A stretch of 64,000 bases of DNA from Janthinobacterium sp. PC23-8. GTDB lineage: Bacteria > Pseudomonadota > Gammaproteobacteria > Burkholderiales > Burkholderiaceae_D. A program made the position numbers and the translations under genes. Where the stretch lies: assembly GCF_002250505.1 (NCBI RefSeq), contig NZ_NJGY01000001.1, forward strand, positions 2,039,616 to 2,103,615, in the 5' to 3' direction. Each line of letters begins with the position of its first letter. Within the stretch, counting starts at the first letter, position 1. Shown in pieces: positions 19,042 through 26,316 of this stretch. A model generated the notes under the pieces. The model worked only from the letters and a program-made list of their open reading frames with translations, searched no databases and was not told the origin of the DNA.

Positions 19042-19128
19042 GGAGACTCCTTCAATGCAGGGTAAAACCAGGCCGGCCCGCGGCAAAGGCGGCGGGCCGG
19101 TGAAGAGGGCGAGGTCGCGCGCCTGGGC

Positions 19129-20370
19129 TTACGCCTTGAGCAGGCCGTCGATGCCGGCGCGCAGCAAACGGCCCGCTTCAGCGATCTGCTGGTCCGACAC
19201 GATCAGCGCCGGCGCCAGGCGCACTACGTCCATGCCGGCGATCAAGACCATCAGGCCCTGCGCTTCGGCCGCCTTCTGGATGTCTTTCGCGCGGCCTTTC
19301 CAGGCGTCGCTGACGACCAGGCCCAGCAGCAAACCGCTGCCGCGCACCACCGAAAATACTTGCGGATAGTCGTTGACCAGGCCCTCCAGCATGGCGATGG
19401 TGTTGACGCTGGCCTCTTTCACACGTGCCAGAAACGCTGGCGTATTGATCGTTTCCAGCACTTTCAACGCCACCGTGGTGGCCAGCGGGTTGCCGCCATA
19501 GGTGGTGCCGTGGGTGCCGACGTTCAGGGTTTGCGCCAGTTCCTCGGTGGTCAGCATGGCGCCGATCGGATAGCCATTGCCCAGCGCCTTGGCGGCGGTC
19601 AGGATATCGGGCGTCACGCCGTAGCCCATGTAGGCGAACAGCGCGCCGGTACGGCCCATGCCGCATTGCACTTCGTCGAAAATCAGGAGGGCGCCGGTCT
19701 TGTCGCACAGCGCGCGCAATTCTTTCAGGAATTCAGGATTGCCTGGCACCACGCCGCCTTCGCCTTGCACCGGCTCGACGATCACCGCGCACACATCGTC
19801 ACCGATGGCGGCGCGCGCCGCTTCGATATCGTTGTAGGCGATATGGTCGATCGATGGCGGCAGCGGCTCGAAGCCTTCCGTGTACTTGGACTGGCCGCCG
19901 ACGGACACCGTAAACAAGGTGCGGCCGTGGAAGGAGCTGAAGCAGGAAATGATGCGCGACTTGTGCGCGCCGAATTTGGTGTGCGCATATTTGCGCGCCA
20001 GTTTCAGCGCCGCTTCATTGGCTTCCGCGCCCGAGTTGCAGAAAAACGCGCGGTCGGCAAACGTCGCTTCGGTCAGCGCTTGCGCCAGGCGCAGCACCGG
20101 CTCGTTGGTATAGCCATTGCCCAGGTGCCACAGGGTATTGATCTGTTTGGTCAGCACCTCCACCAGCGCGGGATGGCAGTGGCCGAGGCTGTTGACGGCG
20201 ATGCCCGAGGTGAAATCGAGGTAATGCTTGCCGGACTGGTCCCACAGGTCGAGGCCGGCGCCGCGCACGGGCACCATGGCGGCCGGAGCGTAAGTGGGAA
20301 CGAGAACCTGATCATAGGTTTCGCGGGTGACTGGACGAGCCGTTACGGTCGAATCAAGCTTGGCATTCAT
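19129..20370 (-). CDS. astC: Succinylornithine/acetylornithine transaminase (AstC/ArgD/AruC)
   Basis: PLP class-III aminotransferase converting succinylornithine + 2-oxoglutarate to succinylglutamate semialdehyde + glutamate. The same fold serves acetylornithine in biosynthesis. It has 413 residues. Landmarks are [17 protein letters not shown] (PLP phosphate), [12 protein letters not shown] (Asp and Gln contacting PLP) and the Schiff-base lysine in [13 protein letters not shown] chose the ATG at 20370 because GGGGA lies 5 nt before it; an ATG at 20382 is possible. It is the promoter-proximal gene of the AST operon, which favours the catabolic name, though a dual ArgD role cannot be excluded. 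Confidence 0.93.
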   Translation of the reverse strand: MNAKLDSTVTARPVTRETYDQVLVPTYAPAAMVPVRGAGLDLWDQSGKHYLDFTSGIAVNSLGHCHPALVEVLTKQINTLWHLGNGYTNEPVLRLAQALTEATFADRAFFCNSGAEANEAALKLARKYAHTKFGAHKSRIISCFSSFHGRTLFTVSVGGQSKYTEGFEPLPPSIDHIAYNDIEAARAAIGDDVCAVIVEPVQGEGGVVPGNPEFLKELRALCDKTGALLIFDEVQCGMGRTGALFAYMGYGVTPDILTAAKALGNGYPIGAMLTTEELAQTLNVGTHGTTYGGNPLATTVALKVLETINTPAFLARVKEASVNTIAMLEGLVNDYPQVFSVVRGSGLLLGLVVSDAWKGRAKDIQKAAEAQGLMVLIAGMDVVRLAPALIVSDQQIAEAGRLLRAGIDGLLKA

Positions 20371-20429
20371 AGCATTCCCCATCAATATGTTAGGTACTCC
20401 CGCAGCTACGACAGCTGCGCGTGACCTGC

Positions 20430-20472
20430 ATTATAAAAAGCGGGATGCTAAAACTCTTTTGAATCTGCGACA
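20430..20472 (-). promoter_or_regulatory. Candidate AST operon promoter with ArgR half-site
   Basis: A perfect TATAAT lies on the minus strand at 20435-20430, with no good -35. Instead TGTCGC-AGATTC-AA (20472 downward) overlaps the -35 zone. It matches the TGTCGC-N6-8-AA half-site recalled for Pseudomonas ArgR, with related TGTGA repeats just upstream. This is the layout expected of an activator-dependent promoter fired by the adjacent AraC-type regulator. Inference from motif only. Confidence 0.4.
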
Positions 20473-20512
20473 AGGATTTTCACAATTCATCACAGGAAAA
20501 CCCTAGCGGCAT

Positions 20513-21457
20513 CTAGCCTGGCGGCATCAATTTGCGTTGCCGCTCTTCGCGTGGCGTATTGCCGAACAGGGTGCCGAACGCCGTGGAAAAGTGCGATCCC
20601 GATGAAAAGCCGCACATCAGGCCGACTTGCACGATGGAATAGTGTGTATCGAGCAATAGTTGCCTTGAGCGCTGCAATCGCAACTCCAGGTAGTAGCGCG
20701 ACGGCAGGCTGCCCAGGTATTGCTTGAACAAGCGTTCGAGCTGGCGCCGCGACAGGCCGACCAGGCTGGCGATATCGTCGGTTGACAGCGGTTCCTCGAT
20801 ATTGGTTTCCATCAAGGTCACGGCCTCGGACAGTTTCGGTTGCAGCACGCCGAAACGCGCCTGCAGGGCCACGCGCTGGCGCTCTTCCTTGCCGCGTACC
20901 TTGTCCACGCACAGCGCTTCCTTGACCAGGGCCTGGGCATCGGCGCCGAAAATGGTGTCGATCAGGGTCAGCGAAAAATCGATGCTGGCCGCGCCGCCGC
21001 AGCAGGTGATATGAGGACCGTCGATATCGAACAGGTGCGGCGTCAGGATGGCGCGCTCGGCCTTGGCCTCAGCATCGGCATACAGCGCCCATGGCAGGGC
21101 GATGCGCACGCCGTCCATCACGCCGGCGTCGGCCAGCCACAGCACGGCCGCGCCCACGCCGCCCCAGAACGGCGCCGAGCGGCAGCGTTCGATCACGGCG
21201 CGGCACAGTTCGGCTGGCAGCGGAGCCTCGGTTTCATCGGCCACCAGCAGCGCCAGATGCCAGTGGCCGACCTGGATAGCCGCTTGTTCGGGGGTGAGGA
21301 TCTCCAGTTGCAGCGCCTGCGGGCCCAGCGCGCGCGCGCACAGGCGCAGCGGCTGCACCAGGCCGGCCCAGGTGATCGACTCGGCGTCGCCGGCATGGAT
21401 CAGCAGCAAACGCAACGGTTTATCGAGGCCGATACGGGAGAGATTGGCAAAGGACAT
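20513..21457 (-). CDS. argR: ArgR-type AraC-family regulator (GlxA-like N-domain)
   Basis: A 314-residue DNA-binding protein. The N-terminal half is a DJ-1/PfpI (GATase-1-like) ligand domain, with AAVLWLADAGVMDG and ITCCGGAASIDFSLTLI. The C-terminal 100 residues are a double AraC helix-turn-helix (LSTDDIASLVGLSRRQLERLFKQYL, then YSIVQVGLMCGFSSGSHFSTAF). In Pseudomonas a regulator of this architecture, ArgR, activates the aru/ast operon and gdhB in response to arginine. Its position directly upstream of astC in the same direction supports that role here. The ligand is inferred. Confidence 0.87.
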   Translation of the reverse strand: MSFANLSRIGLDKPLRLLLIHAGDAESITWAGLVQPLRLCARALGPQALQLEILTPEQAAIQVGHWHLALLVADETEAPLPAELCRAVIERCRSAPFWGGVGAAVLWLADAGVMDGVRIALPWALYADAEAKAERAILTPHLFDIDGPHITCCGGAASIDFSLTLIDTIFGADAQALVKEALCVDKVRGKEERQRVALQARFGVLQPKLSEAVTLMETNIEEPLSTDDIASLVGLSRRQLERLFKQYLGSLPSRYYLELRLQRSRQLLLDTHYSIVQVGLMCGFSSGSHFSTAFGTLFGNTPREERQRKLMPPG

Positions 21458-21600
21458 CGGCGGGCGCAGTCGGCTCTAAGCTGGAGTGCGGACATGATAC
21501 CGGAGTTTGGGGGCGCCCAGCGGGGGCGCCGAGCCGTGGGGCGCCGAGTCCGCCATGATGCCACGCGTTTGGCGCACCGGAAAAAAGCGGGCCACAAGGC

Positions 21601-21606
21601 TATAAT
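21601..21606 (+). promoter_or_regulatory. -10 box just upstream of the MarR start
   Basis: Perfect TATAAT ending 8 nt before the ATG at 21615. No clear -35 and no Shine-Dalgarno precede the gene, so transcription may start at or next to the start codon. Confidence 0.35.
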
Positions 21607-21614
21607 CACGGCCT

Positions 21615-22049
21615 ATGGGTGAACGATATTTAAAAAGTATCCGGCTGCTGGCTGAGTGCATGCAAGGCTTCGAACGGTTTTCGAGCGACTTCGTGCGCCA
21701 GTACGGCCTGACGCATGCGCAGTTCGACATTATCGCCACGCTGGGCAATACTTGCGGCATGTCCTACAAGGAACTGGGGCAGAAAACCCTGATTGCCAAG
21801 GGCACGCTGACGGGGGTGATCGAGCGGCTGGAACAAAAGGGACTGGTCCGGCGCGAACGCTGCCCGCGCGACAAGCGTTCCTATTTCGTGCGCCTGAGCT
21901 GTGAAGGCGAGCAAGTGTTTCATGACGTGTTCCCCAAGCTCACCACGCAAGGGCAACGCCTGTTTGACGGCTATACCGAAGACGATTTCGTTCGACTGGA
22001 AACCACCCTGGCGGGACTGAAACAGGCCATTGCAAACGGCCACAGCTGA
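21615..22049 (+). CDS. MarR-family transcriptional regulator
   Basis: A 144-residue winged-helix regulator, standard MarR length. The dimer helix is followed by the recognition region MSYKELGQKTLIAKGTLTGVIERLEQKGLVRRERCPRD and the wing KRSYFVRLS. MarR proteins bind palindromes as dimers and release on binding small ligands. It is divergent from the ArgR-type regulator (157-bp spacer). The start has no ribosome site but a TATAAT close upstream. The target is unknown; the following unknown gene is a candidate because it is only 43 bp away. Confidence 0.88.
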   Translation: MGERYLKSIRLLAECMQGFERFSSDFVRQYGLTHAQFDIIATLGNTCGMSYKELGQKTLIAKGTLTGVIERLEQKGLVRRERCPRDKRSYFVRLSCEGEQVFHDVFPKLTTQGQRLFDGYTEDDFVRLETTLAGLKQAIANGHS

Positions 22050-22092
22050 AAACTCATCAAGCAAGCATCTGAATATATCAAAGGAAACCAAG

Positions 22093-22377
22093 TTGAAAAC
22101 CTCCCTGCTCGACGGCAAAAAACCTGCACATTTCGATAAACACATCATCGGCAACCTGCTGCTCAACGCCAGCACGCCGGAACTGGTACGCCAGGAAAAA
22201 CTGATCATCGGCATCCGCAACGAAGACGGCGAAATCTACCGCCTGATCGGCGCCACCAAGCACAACAGTTTCATGAACGCGGTCGAGGAATTGTTCGACC
22301 TGGGCCTGACGGATGAACTGGAAGACAGCGACGAACTGGTCGAAGGCTGCGACGCCATTTTCAGTGAAGTGTTGTAA
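22093..22377 (+). CDS. Small acidic protein of unknown function
   Basis: About 94 residues, soluble and strongly acidic toward the C-terminus (LTDELEDSDELVEGCDAIFSEVL). I do not recognise the family. The TTG at 22093 has AAAGGA 7 nt upstream and is my preferred start. An ATG at 22030, inside the end of the MarR gene, would add 21 residues and make the genes overlap by 20 nt. Codon use matches the neighbours. The location suggests co-transcription with the MarR regulator. Confidence 0.65.
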   Translation: MKTSLLDGKKPAHFDKHIIGNLLLNASTPELVRQEKLIIGIRNEDGEIYRLIGATKHNSFMNAVEELFDLGLTDELEDSDELVEGCDAIFSEVL

Positions 22378-22389
22378 ACCGTAAGGCTT

Positions 22390-22432
22390 GCAACATGGCC
22401 ATGGCACGCCGGGTGCGGCATGGCCATGTTGC
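22390..22432. repeat. Long perfect hairpin between the unknown gene and the HDOD gene
   Basis: Perfect 14-bp arms, 22390-22403 (GCAACATGGCCATG) and 22419-22432, around a 15-nt loop that itself holds GCAC/GTGC. No T tract follows on either strand, so it is not a textbook terminator. It could be a structured 3' end or a protein-binding palindrome. Confidence 0.7.
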
Positions 22433-22514
22433 ATGGATCAGGCGCTTGCTTGCTAAAAATGGCATGTTTGCGAAAAAATCAAGTTGAAAAAGTTCCGCAC
22501 AGAAATATTGCGAG

Positions 22515-22520
22515 TATAAT
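22515..22520 (+). promoter_or_regulatory. -10 box just upstream of the HDOD start
   Basis: Perfect TATAAT ending 7 nt before the ATG at 22528, with no Shine-Dalgarno between. Same arrangement as at the MarR gene 900 bp upstream. Confidence 0.35.
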
Positions 22521-22527
22521 TTTTTCG

Positions 22528-23376
22528 ATGAACAGACTCGACGCCTTTAAAAGTATCGCCGCATCAGCTGGCCGTGGCGAGCTCACTTTCCCCGCCAACG
22601 TGAACGCTTCGCTCAAGCTGCAGCAGGCGCTGGCCGATCCCGATTGCCATATCGAAGCGGCCGCCAAGCTGGTGCAGGCCGACCCGCTGCTGGCCGCGCG
22701 CACGGTGGCGATCGCCAATTCGGCCGCCTTCAACCGTTCCGGCGTCGACATTACCAGCGTGCGCAATGCGGTGCAGCGCCTCGGCGTGCGCACCTTGCAA
22801 TCGGTGGTGGCCGCGCTGATCGTGCGCCAGCTGGGCAGCACCATCACCGACCCCATACTGCAGGCCAAGGCGGCCCAGCTATGGGAGCACACGGCCCATG
22901 TGGCGGCGCTGTCGCAGGTGATCGCGCGGCGCGTCACCCGTGTCGACGCCGATACGGCGCTGTTTGCCGGCATCATGCATGAAGTAGGCGGCTTTTATCT
23001 GCTCGCGCGCGCGGCCGAGTTTCCGGGTCTGCTCGATGGCGAACCGCAGGAATGGATCGAATATGGCGAGCAGGCCATCGGCCAGGGCGTGCTGACCAAG
23101 CTGAAAGTACCGGAAGCGGTGATGGGCGCCATCGCCTCGCTGTGGGAAGGCATGCGCGCCATTCCGCCCGAGTCGCTGGGCGACACCCTGCTGCTGGCCA
23201 ACGACCTGGCCCCCGTTGCCTCACCGCTCAACGAAAACCCGGCCGCCATTGCCGTGCGCTCGGCCCGCGCCGCGCGCGGCATCGACTGCCTGATCGGCGG
23301 CCAGGAGACGCTCTCGAACATCCTGGCCGACGCCGACGAGGAAGTGCAGTCGCTGCTGCATGTGCTGGTGCATTAA
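22528..23376 (+). CDS. HDOD domain protein
   Basis: A 282-residue protein made of one HDOD domain, an HD-related output domain linked to signalling and regulation. The opening FPANVNASLKLQQALADPDCHIEAAAKLVQADPLLAARTVAIANSAAF and the central VRNAVQRLGVRTLQSVV are the family hallmarks. HTAHVAALSQVIAR and FAGIMHEVGGFYLL hold the residual HD-like histidines. No attached EAL or receiver domain is present. The ATG at 22528 lacks a ribosome site. It converges on a 53-aa reverse ORF whose stop codon overlaps its own. Confidence 0.87.
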   Translation: MNRLDAFKSIAASAGRGELTFPANVNASLKLQQALADPDCHIEAAAKLVQADPLLAARTVAIANSAAFNRSGVDITSVRNAVQRLGVRTLQSVVAALIVRQLGSTITDPILQAKAAQLWEHTAHVAALSQVIARRVTRVDADTALFAGIMHEVGGFYLLARAAEFPGLLDGEPQEWIEYGEQAIGQGVLTKLKVPEAVMGAIASLWEGMRAIPPESLGDTLLLANDLAPVASPLNENPAAIAVRSARAARGIDCLIGGQETLSNILADADEEVQSLLHVLVH

Positions 23377-23534
23377 TCCTTCGTCACCGGCGCCACTGGC
23401 GCCGGTAACGGCTTGGCAGTCTCGACAATCAATACATGCTTGTCGATCGCCGGCGTGCGCTGCCGTTGCTGTACCACCAAGGTGGCAATCGCCTTTGTGC
23501 CGAGCAAGGGTTGGGGATGGCGGAACGTGAACAT
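23373..23534 (-). CDS. Putative 53-aa small protein
   Basis: Not a known family. The ORF runs from an ATG at 23534 (AGGA 5 nt upstream) to a TAA at 23375-23373 that overlaps the HDOD stop. The product starts MFTFRHPQPLLGTKAIATLV and ends in a Pro/Ala-rich tail (KPLPAPVAPVTKD). It is basic, with no clear membrane segment or signal peptide. The good ribosome site and the otherwise empty interval support it; the short length is the main doubt. Its 3' end contains a perfect 21-bp palindrome (ACCGGCGCCA at 23386 and its complement). Confidence 0.45.
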   Translation of the reverse strand: MFTFRHPQPLLGTKAIATLVVQQRQRTPAIDKHVLIVETAKPLPAPVAPVTKD

Positions 23535-23598
23535 GGCGGTCCTGGTCGGTCAATGTGTGTTGCCTAAATGCAGGCAGTTATCAACTTTTCAAGCGGCA

Positions 23599-23626
23599 CA
23601 AAAAAAAACCCGCTCGAAAGCGGGTA
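23599..23626 (-). terminator. Terminator downstream of the GST gene
   Basis: Hairpin ACCCGC-TTTCGA-GCGGGT on the minus strand, followed by a run of nine T residues (plus-strand A tract 23600-23608). It closes the GST transcript about 100 bp after its stop. Confidence 0.85.
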
Positions 23627-23725
23627 AAGTCCAAAGCTAGGGATGTCCTGAAAGAGACAGTACCATCTTATGTCCGCCCTCGCGCACGCTCCGTGCGTTG
23701 GCGCACTTAAAGCGACACGATCGCC

Positions 23726-24343
23726 TTACCACAGCGGATTGGTCTGCTGCCAGGCCGGCAGCTGCTGCACTCTGGCAAACCAGGCTTGCAGGTGTGCATA
23801 CTGCGCCAGCGGCAATGCCACCTTCTCGCTGTACATCATCGGTGCGGCCAGGGCGAAGTCGGCCAGGCTGACGTTGTTGCCGCAGACCCAGCTGCGCCCG
23901 GCCAGATGATGGTCGAGCACCAGCGCGCATTCGGTCAGTTCGCGCTCGCCGCGCGCCACCTCCAGCGGATCGGCGTCGCCACCGCCCGTGATGCCCTTCC
24001 AGGCCCGCTCCCACGTCAATACGCCAATGGCGGGCGCGAAGTGCTGGGCACACCAGAACATCCAGCGGTCGATGTCGGCGCGCGCCTGGGGTTCTTCGGG
24101 ATACACGGTCTGGCCCGGCGCTTTGCCGGCCAGGTATTGCATGATGGCGCACGACTCCCACAGCAAAAAGGCGCCATCGGCCAGCACCGGCACCTTGACG
24201 TTGGGGTTGAGCTCGGCCAGGCGGCGGCGGTCGTCCATGTTCATCAGGTCGACTTCGGCCAGTTCCACCGGCAGGTCAAGGTGGATCGCCGTCATCAGGG
24301 TACGGCGGGCGTTGGACGACATGGGGTTGTGATACAGGCGCAT
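23726..24343 (-). CDS. Glutathione S-transferase family protein
   Basis: A 205-residue two-domain GST. The N-terminal thioredoxin-like domain starts MRLYHNPMSSNARRTLMTA, has the cis-proline in NPNVKVPVLADG and the glutathione-contacting E-S in LWESCAIMQYLA. The C-terminal domain has the N-capping box VSLADFALAAPM. The S/N near residue 10 suggests a Ser- or Cys-type GST (phi/theta/beta-like); the substrate is unknown. GGAG lies 8 nt before the ATG at 24343; an ATG two codons upstream is the alternative. It lies 82 bp downstream of the WYL regulator in the same direction. Confidence 0.87.
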   Translation of the reverse strand: MRLYHNPMSSNARRTLMTAIHLDLPVELAEVDLMNMDDRRRLAELNPNVKVPVLADGAFLLWESCAIMQYLAGKAPGQTVYPEEPQARADIDRWMFWCAQHFAPAIGVLTWERAWKGITGGGDADPLEVARGERELTECALVLDHHLAGRSWVCGNNVSLADFALAAPMMYSEKVALPLAQYAHLQAWFARVQQLPAWQQTNPLW

Positions 24344-24425
24344 GATCATGGCTCCGGTCAGTGAAGAAGCCACCATGGTAAGAGCCGGCACTGACAGTTT
24401 TTGTCAGCAGAAAAAGCTAAGCAAG

Positions 24426-25133
24426 TTAACTTTCCGGCTCGATATCATACATCTTGCGCCACACGCCGAGCAGCTCGTGGCGCCGCTTCGGATAGCGTTC
24501 GCCGCTGTCCACGCTGGCGATGCGGTCGATGCGGAAATGGCGGTAGTCGCCGCGCAATTCGCACCAGGCGGCCAGCAGGCGCTTGCCTTCGAAATAGGCC
24601 AGCGCGAACGGCCAGACGGTGCGCGCGGTGGCGCTGCCGTGCTCGTCCTGGTAAGCGAGGGTCAGCTTGCATTCATGGCGGATCGCCTCGCGCACCGGCT
24701 GCACGAAGCGGTCGGCGGCAGCGTCGGCATCGGCCGCCCGGCCCAGCGGCACCCACAAGCTGGTCTCGGCGATGCTGTCGCGCAAGTCGCGCCGATCACT
24801 TGAACAGGCAGCGGCGATTTTTGCCAGCGCGGCGCTGGCCGCCTGCGCCAGCGCCGCATCGCCCTGGCGGCGCACCCAGCGCGCGCCCAGCACCAGCGCT
24901 TCGAGTTCATCGGCATCGAACATTAGCGGTGGCAAGAAGGTGCCGCGGCGCAGCAGATAGCCGACGCCGGCCTCGCCCTGCAGCGGCGCGCCCAGCTCGG
25001 CCAGGGTCTGGATATCGCGGTAGATCGTGCGTTCGGAAACACCGAGCTGCTGCGCCAGCTGGGCCGCCGTGACCGGCACCCGTTTGGCGCGCATGGCGTC
25101 CATCAATAGAAACAAGCGGCCGCTGCGGCTCAT
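24426..25133 (-). CDS. YafY-type HTH_11/WYL-domain transcriptional regulator
   Basis: A 235-residue regulator. Residues 1-60 hold a DeoR-like winged helix (VTAAQLAQQLGVSERTIYRDIQTLAELGAPL). The middle and C-terminal part is a WYL domain, with LTLAYQDEHG, WPFALAYFEGKRLLAAWCELRGDYRHFRIDRI. WYL domains sense ligands or nucleic acid. The downstream GST gene may be its target because of spacing and direction. Confidence 0.88.
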   Translation of the reverse strand: MSRSGRLFLLMDAMRAKRVPVTAAQLAQQLGVSERTIYRDIQTLAELGAPLQGEAGVGYLLRRGTFLPPLMFDADELEALVLGARWVRRQGDAALAQAASAALAKIAAACSSDRRDLRDSIAETSLWVPLGRAADADAAADRFVQPVREAIRHECKLTLAYQDEHGSATARTVWPFALAYFEGKRLLAAWCELRGDYRHFRIDRIASVDSGERYPKRRHELLGVWRKMYDIEPES

Positions 25134-25147
25134 GATGCGCTCACCTG

Positions 25148-25174
25148 AAAAAAACGGCCACCTGCGGCGACCGT
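25148..25174 (-). terminator. Terminator after secF
   Basis: Nine-pair stem with GU pairs, ACGGTCGCC-GCA-GGTGGCCGT on the minus strand, followed by seven T residues. It ends the queA-tgt-yajC-secDF unit. Confidence 0.8.
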
Positions 25175-25202
25175 TCTGATGGTTCGGGGTACTGAAACCG
25201 GC

Positions 25203-26225
25203 TTACACCACGGCGCCGTCGGTTTCGTCTTTTTCCTTGACCGGCTTGATCAGGTCTTCGCGCTTCACGCCCAGCCACATGGCGATCGCCGCCGCCACGA
25301 ACACCGACGAGTAAATGCCGAAGCAGATGCCGATGGTCAGCGCCAGCGCGAAATGGTGCAGGGTCTGGCCGCCGAAGACCAGCATCGACAACACCATCAT
25401 CTGGGTCGAGCCGTGGGTGATGATGGTACGCGAAATGGTGCTGGTGATCGCACTGTCGATCACTTCATGCACGGAGGCCTTGCGCTGCTTGCGGAAGTTT
25501 TCGCGGATACGGTCAAAGATCACCACCGATTCGTTGACGGAATAGCCGAGCACGGCCAGGATCGCCGCCAGCACCGTCAGCGAGAATTCCCACTGGAAGT
25601 AGGCGAAGAAGCCCAGGATGATCACCACGTCGTGCAGGTTGGCAATAATCGCCGCGACGGCGTATTTCCATTCGAAGCGCACGGCCAGGTAGATCATTAC
25701 AAACACGACAACCATTACCAGTGCGTTAAGGCCGTTCTGCGCCAGTTCCTCGCCCACTTGCGGGCCGACGAATTCGACCTTTTGCAGCAACACCGCTTCA
25801 TTGCCGGCCGCGTCCATGCAGGCGCTCTTGATGACGTGCTCGCCCTTGTCGGTAACGGTATCGATGCCCTTGGTCGCGCCCTGCTCGACCTTGCACAGGG
25901 CGTCGAACACGCGCTGCGAGGTATTGGCGGCGGACACGCCTTTTTCCACCGGCAGGCGGATCATGACGTCGCGCGCCGTATCGAAGCTGGTCACGCCGGG
26001 CTCTTCATAGCCCATCTTGATCAGGGTGCTGCGGATGCTTTCCAGGTTGGCGGCCTTGGGGTACTTGACCTCCATCACCGTGCCGCCCTTGAACTCGACC
26101 GACAGGTGCAAGCCCTTGTGGAACAGGAAGAAGACGGCGGCCACGAAGGTCAGCGCCGAAATCACGTTGAAAATCAACGCATGGCGCATGAAGGGAATAT
26201 CTTTTTTGATCCGGAAAAATTCCAT
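25203..26225 (-). CDS. secF: Protein translocase subunit SecF
   Basis: Inner-membrane partner of SecD that uses the proton gradient to help pull proteins out of the SecYEG channel. 340 residues with six membrane segments and one large periplasmic loop after the first. FKGGTVMEV marks the first periplasmic region. QVGEELAQNGLNAL opens the second membrane bundle, and LGYSVNESVVIFDRIREN is the signature loop. GAGGATTTC precedes the ATG. It lies 91 bp after secD. Confidence 0.97.
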   Translation of the reverse strand: MEFFRIKKDIPFMRHALIFNVISALTFVAAVFFLFHKGLHLSVEFKGGTVMEVKYPKAANLESIRSTLIKMGYEEPGVTSFDTARDVMIRLPVEKGVSAANTSQRVFDALCKVEQGATKGIDTVTDKGEHVIKSACMDAAGNEAVLLQKVEFVGPQVGEELAQNGLNALVMVVVFVMIYLAVRFEWKYAVAAIIANLHDVVIILGFFAYFQWEFSLTVLAAILAVLGYSVNESVVIFDRIRENFRKQRKASVHEVIDSAITSTISRTIITHGSTQMMVLSMLVFGGQTLHHFALALTIGICFGIYSSVFVAAAIAMWLGVKREDLIKPVKEKDETDGAVV

Positions 26226-26316
26226 GAAATCCTCTGAGTTCTGTTCTGTGCGTCCGGCGGCATGGCCACCGGACGCTATCGCTGTTGACGCTATGTAGGC
26301 AGGGCCGGGGCGCCGC

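Noticed and set aside
20408..20413. Second TGTCG motif upstream of astC as a tandem ArgR half-site
   Set aside because: It is about 59 bp from the first and downstream of the -10, too far for a tandem operator.
23413..23640. 75-codon plus-strand frame after the HDOD gene
   Set aside because: No ribosome site, and it runs through the GST terminator hairpin; the opposite-strand 53-aa frame is better supported.
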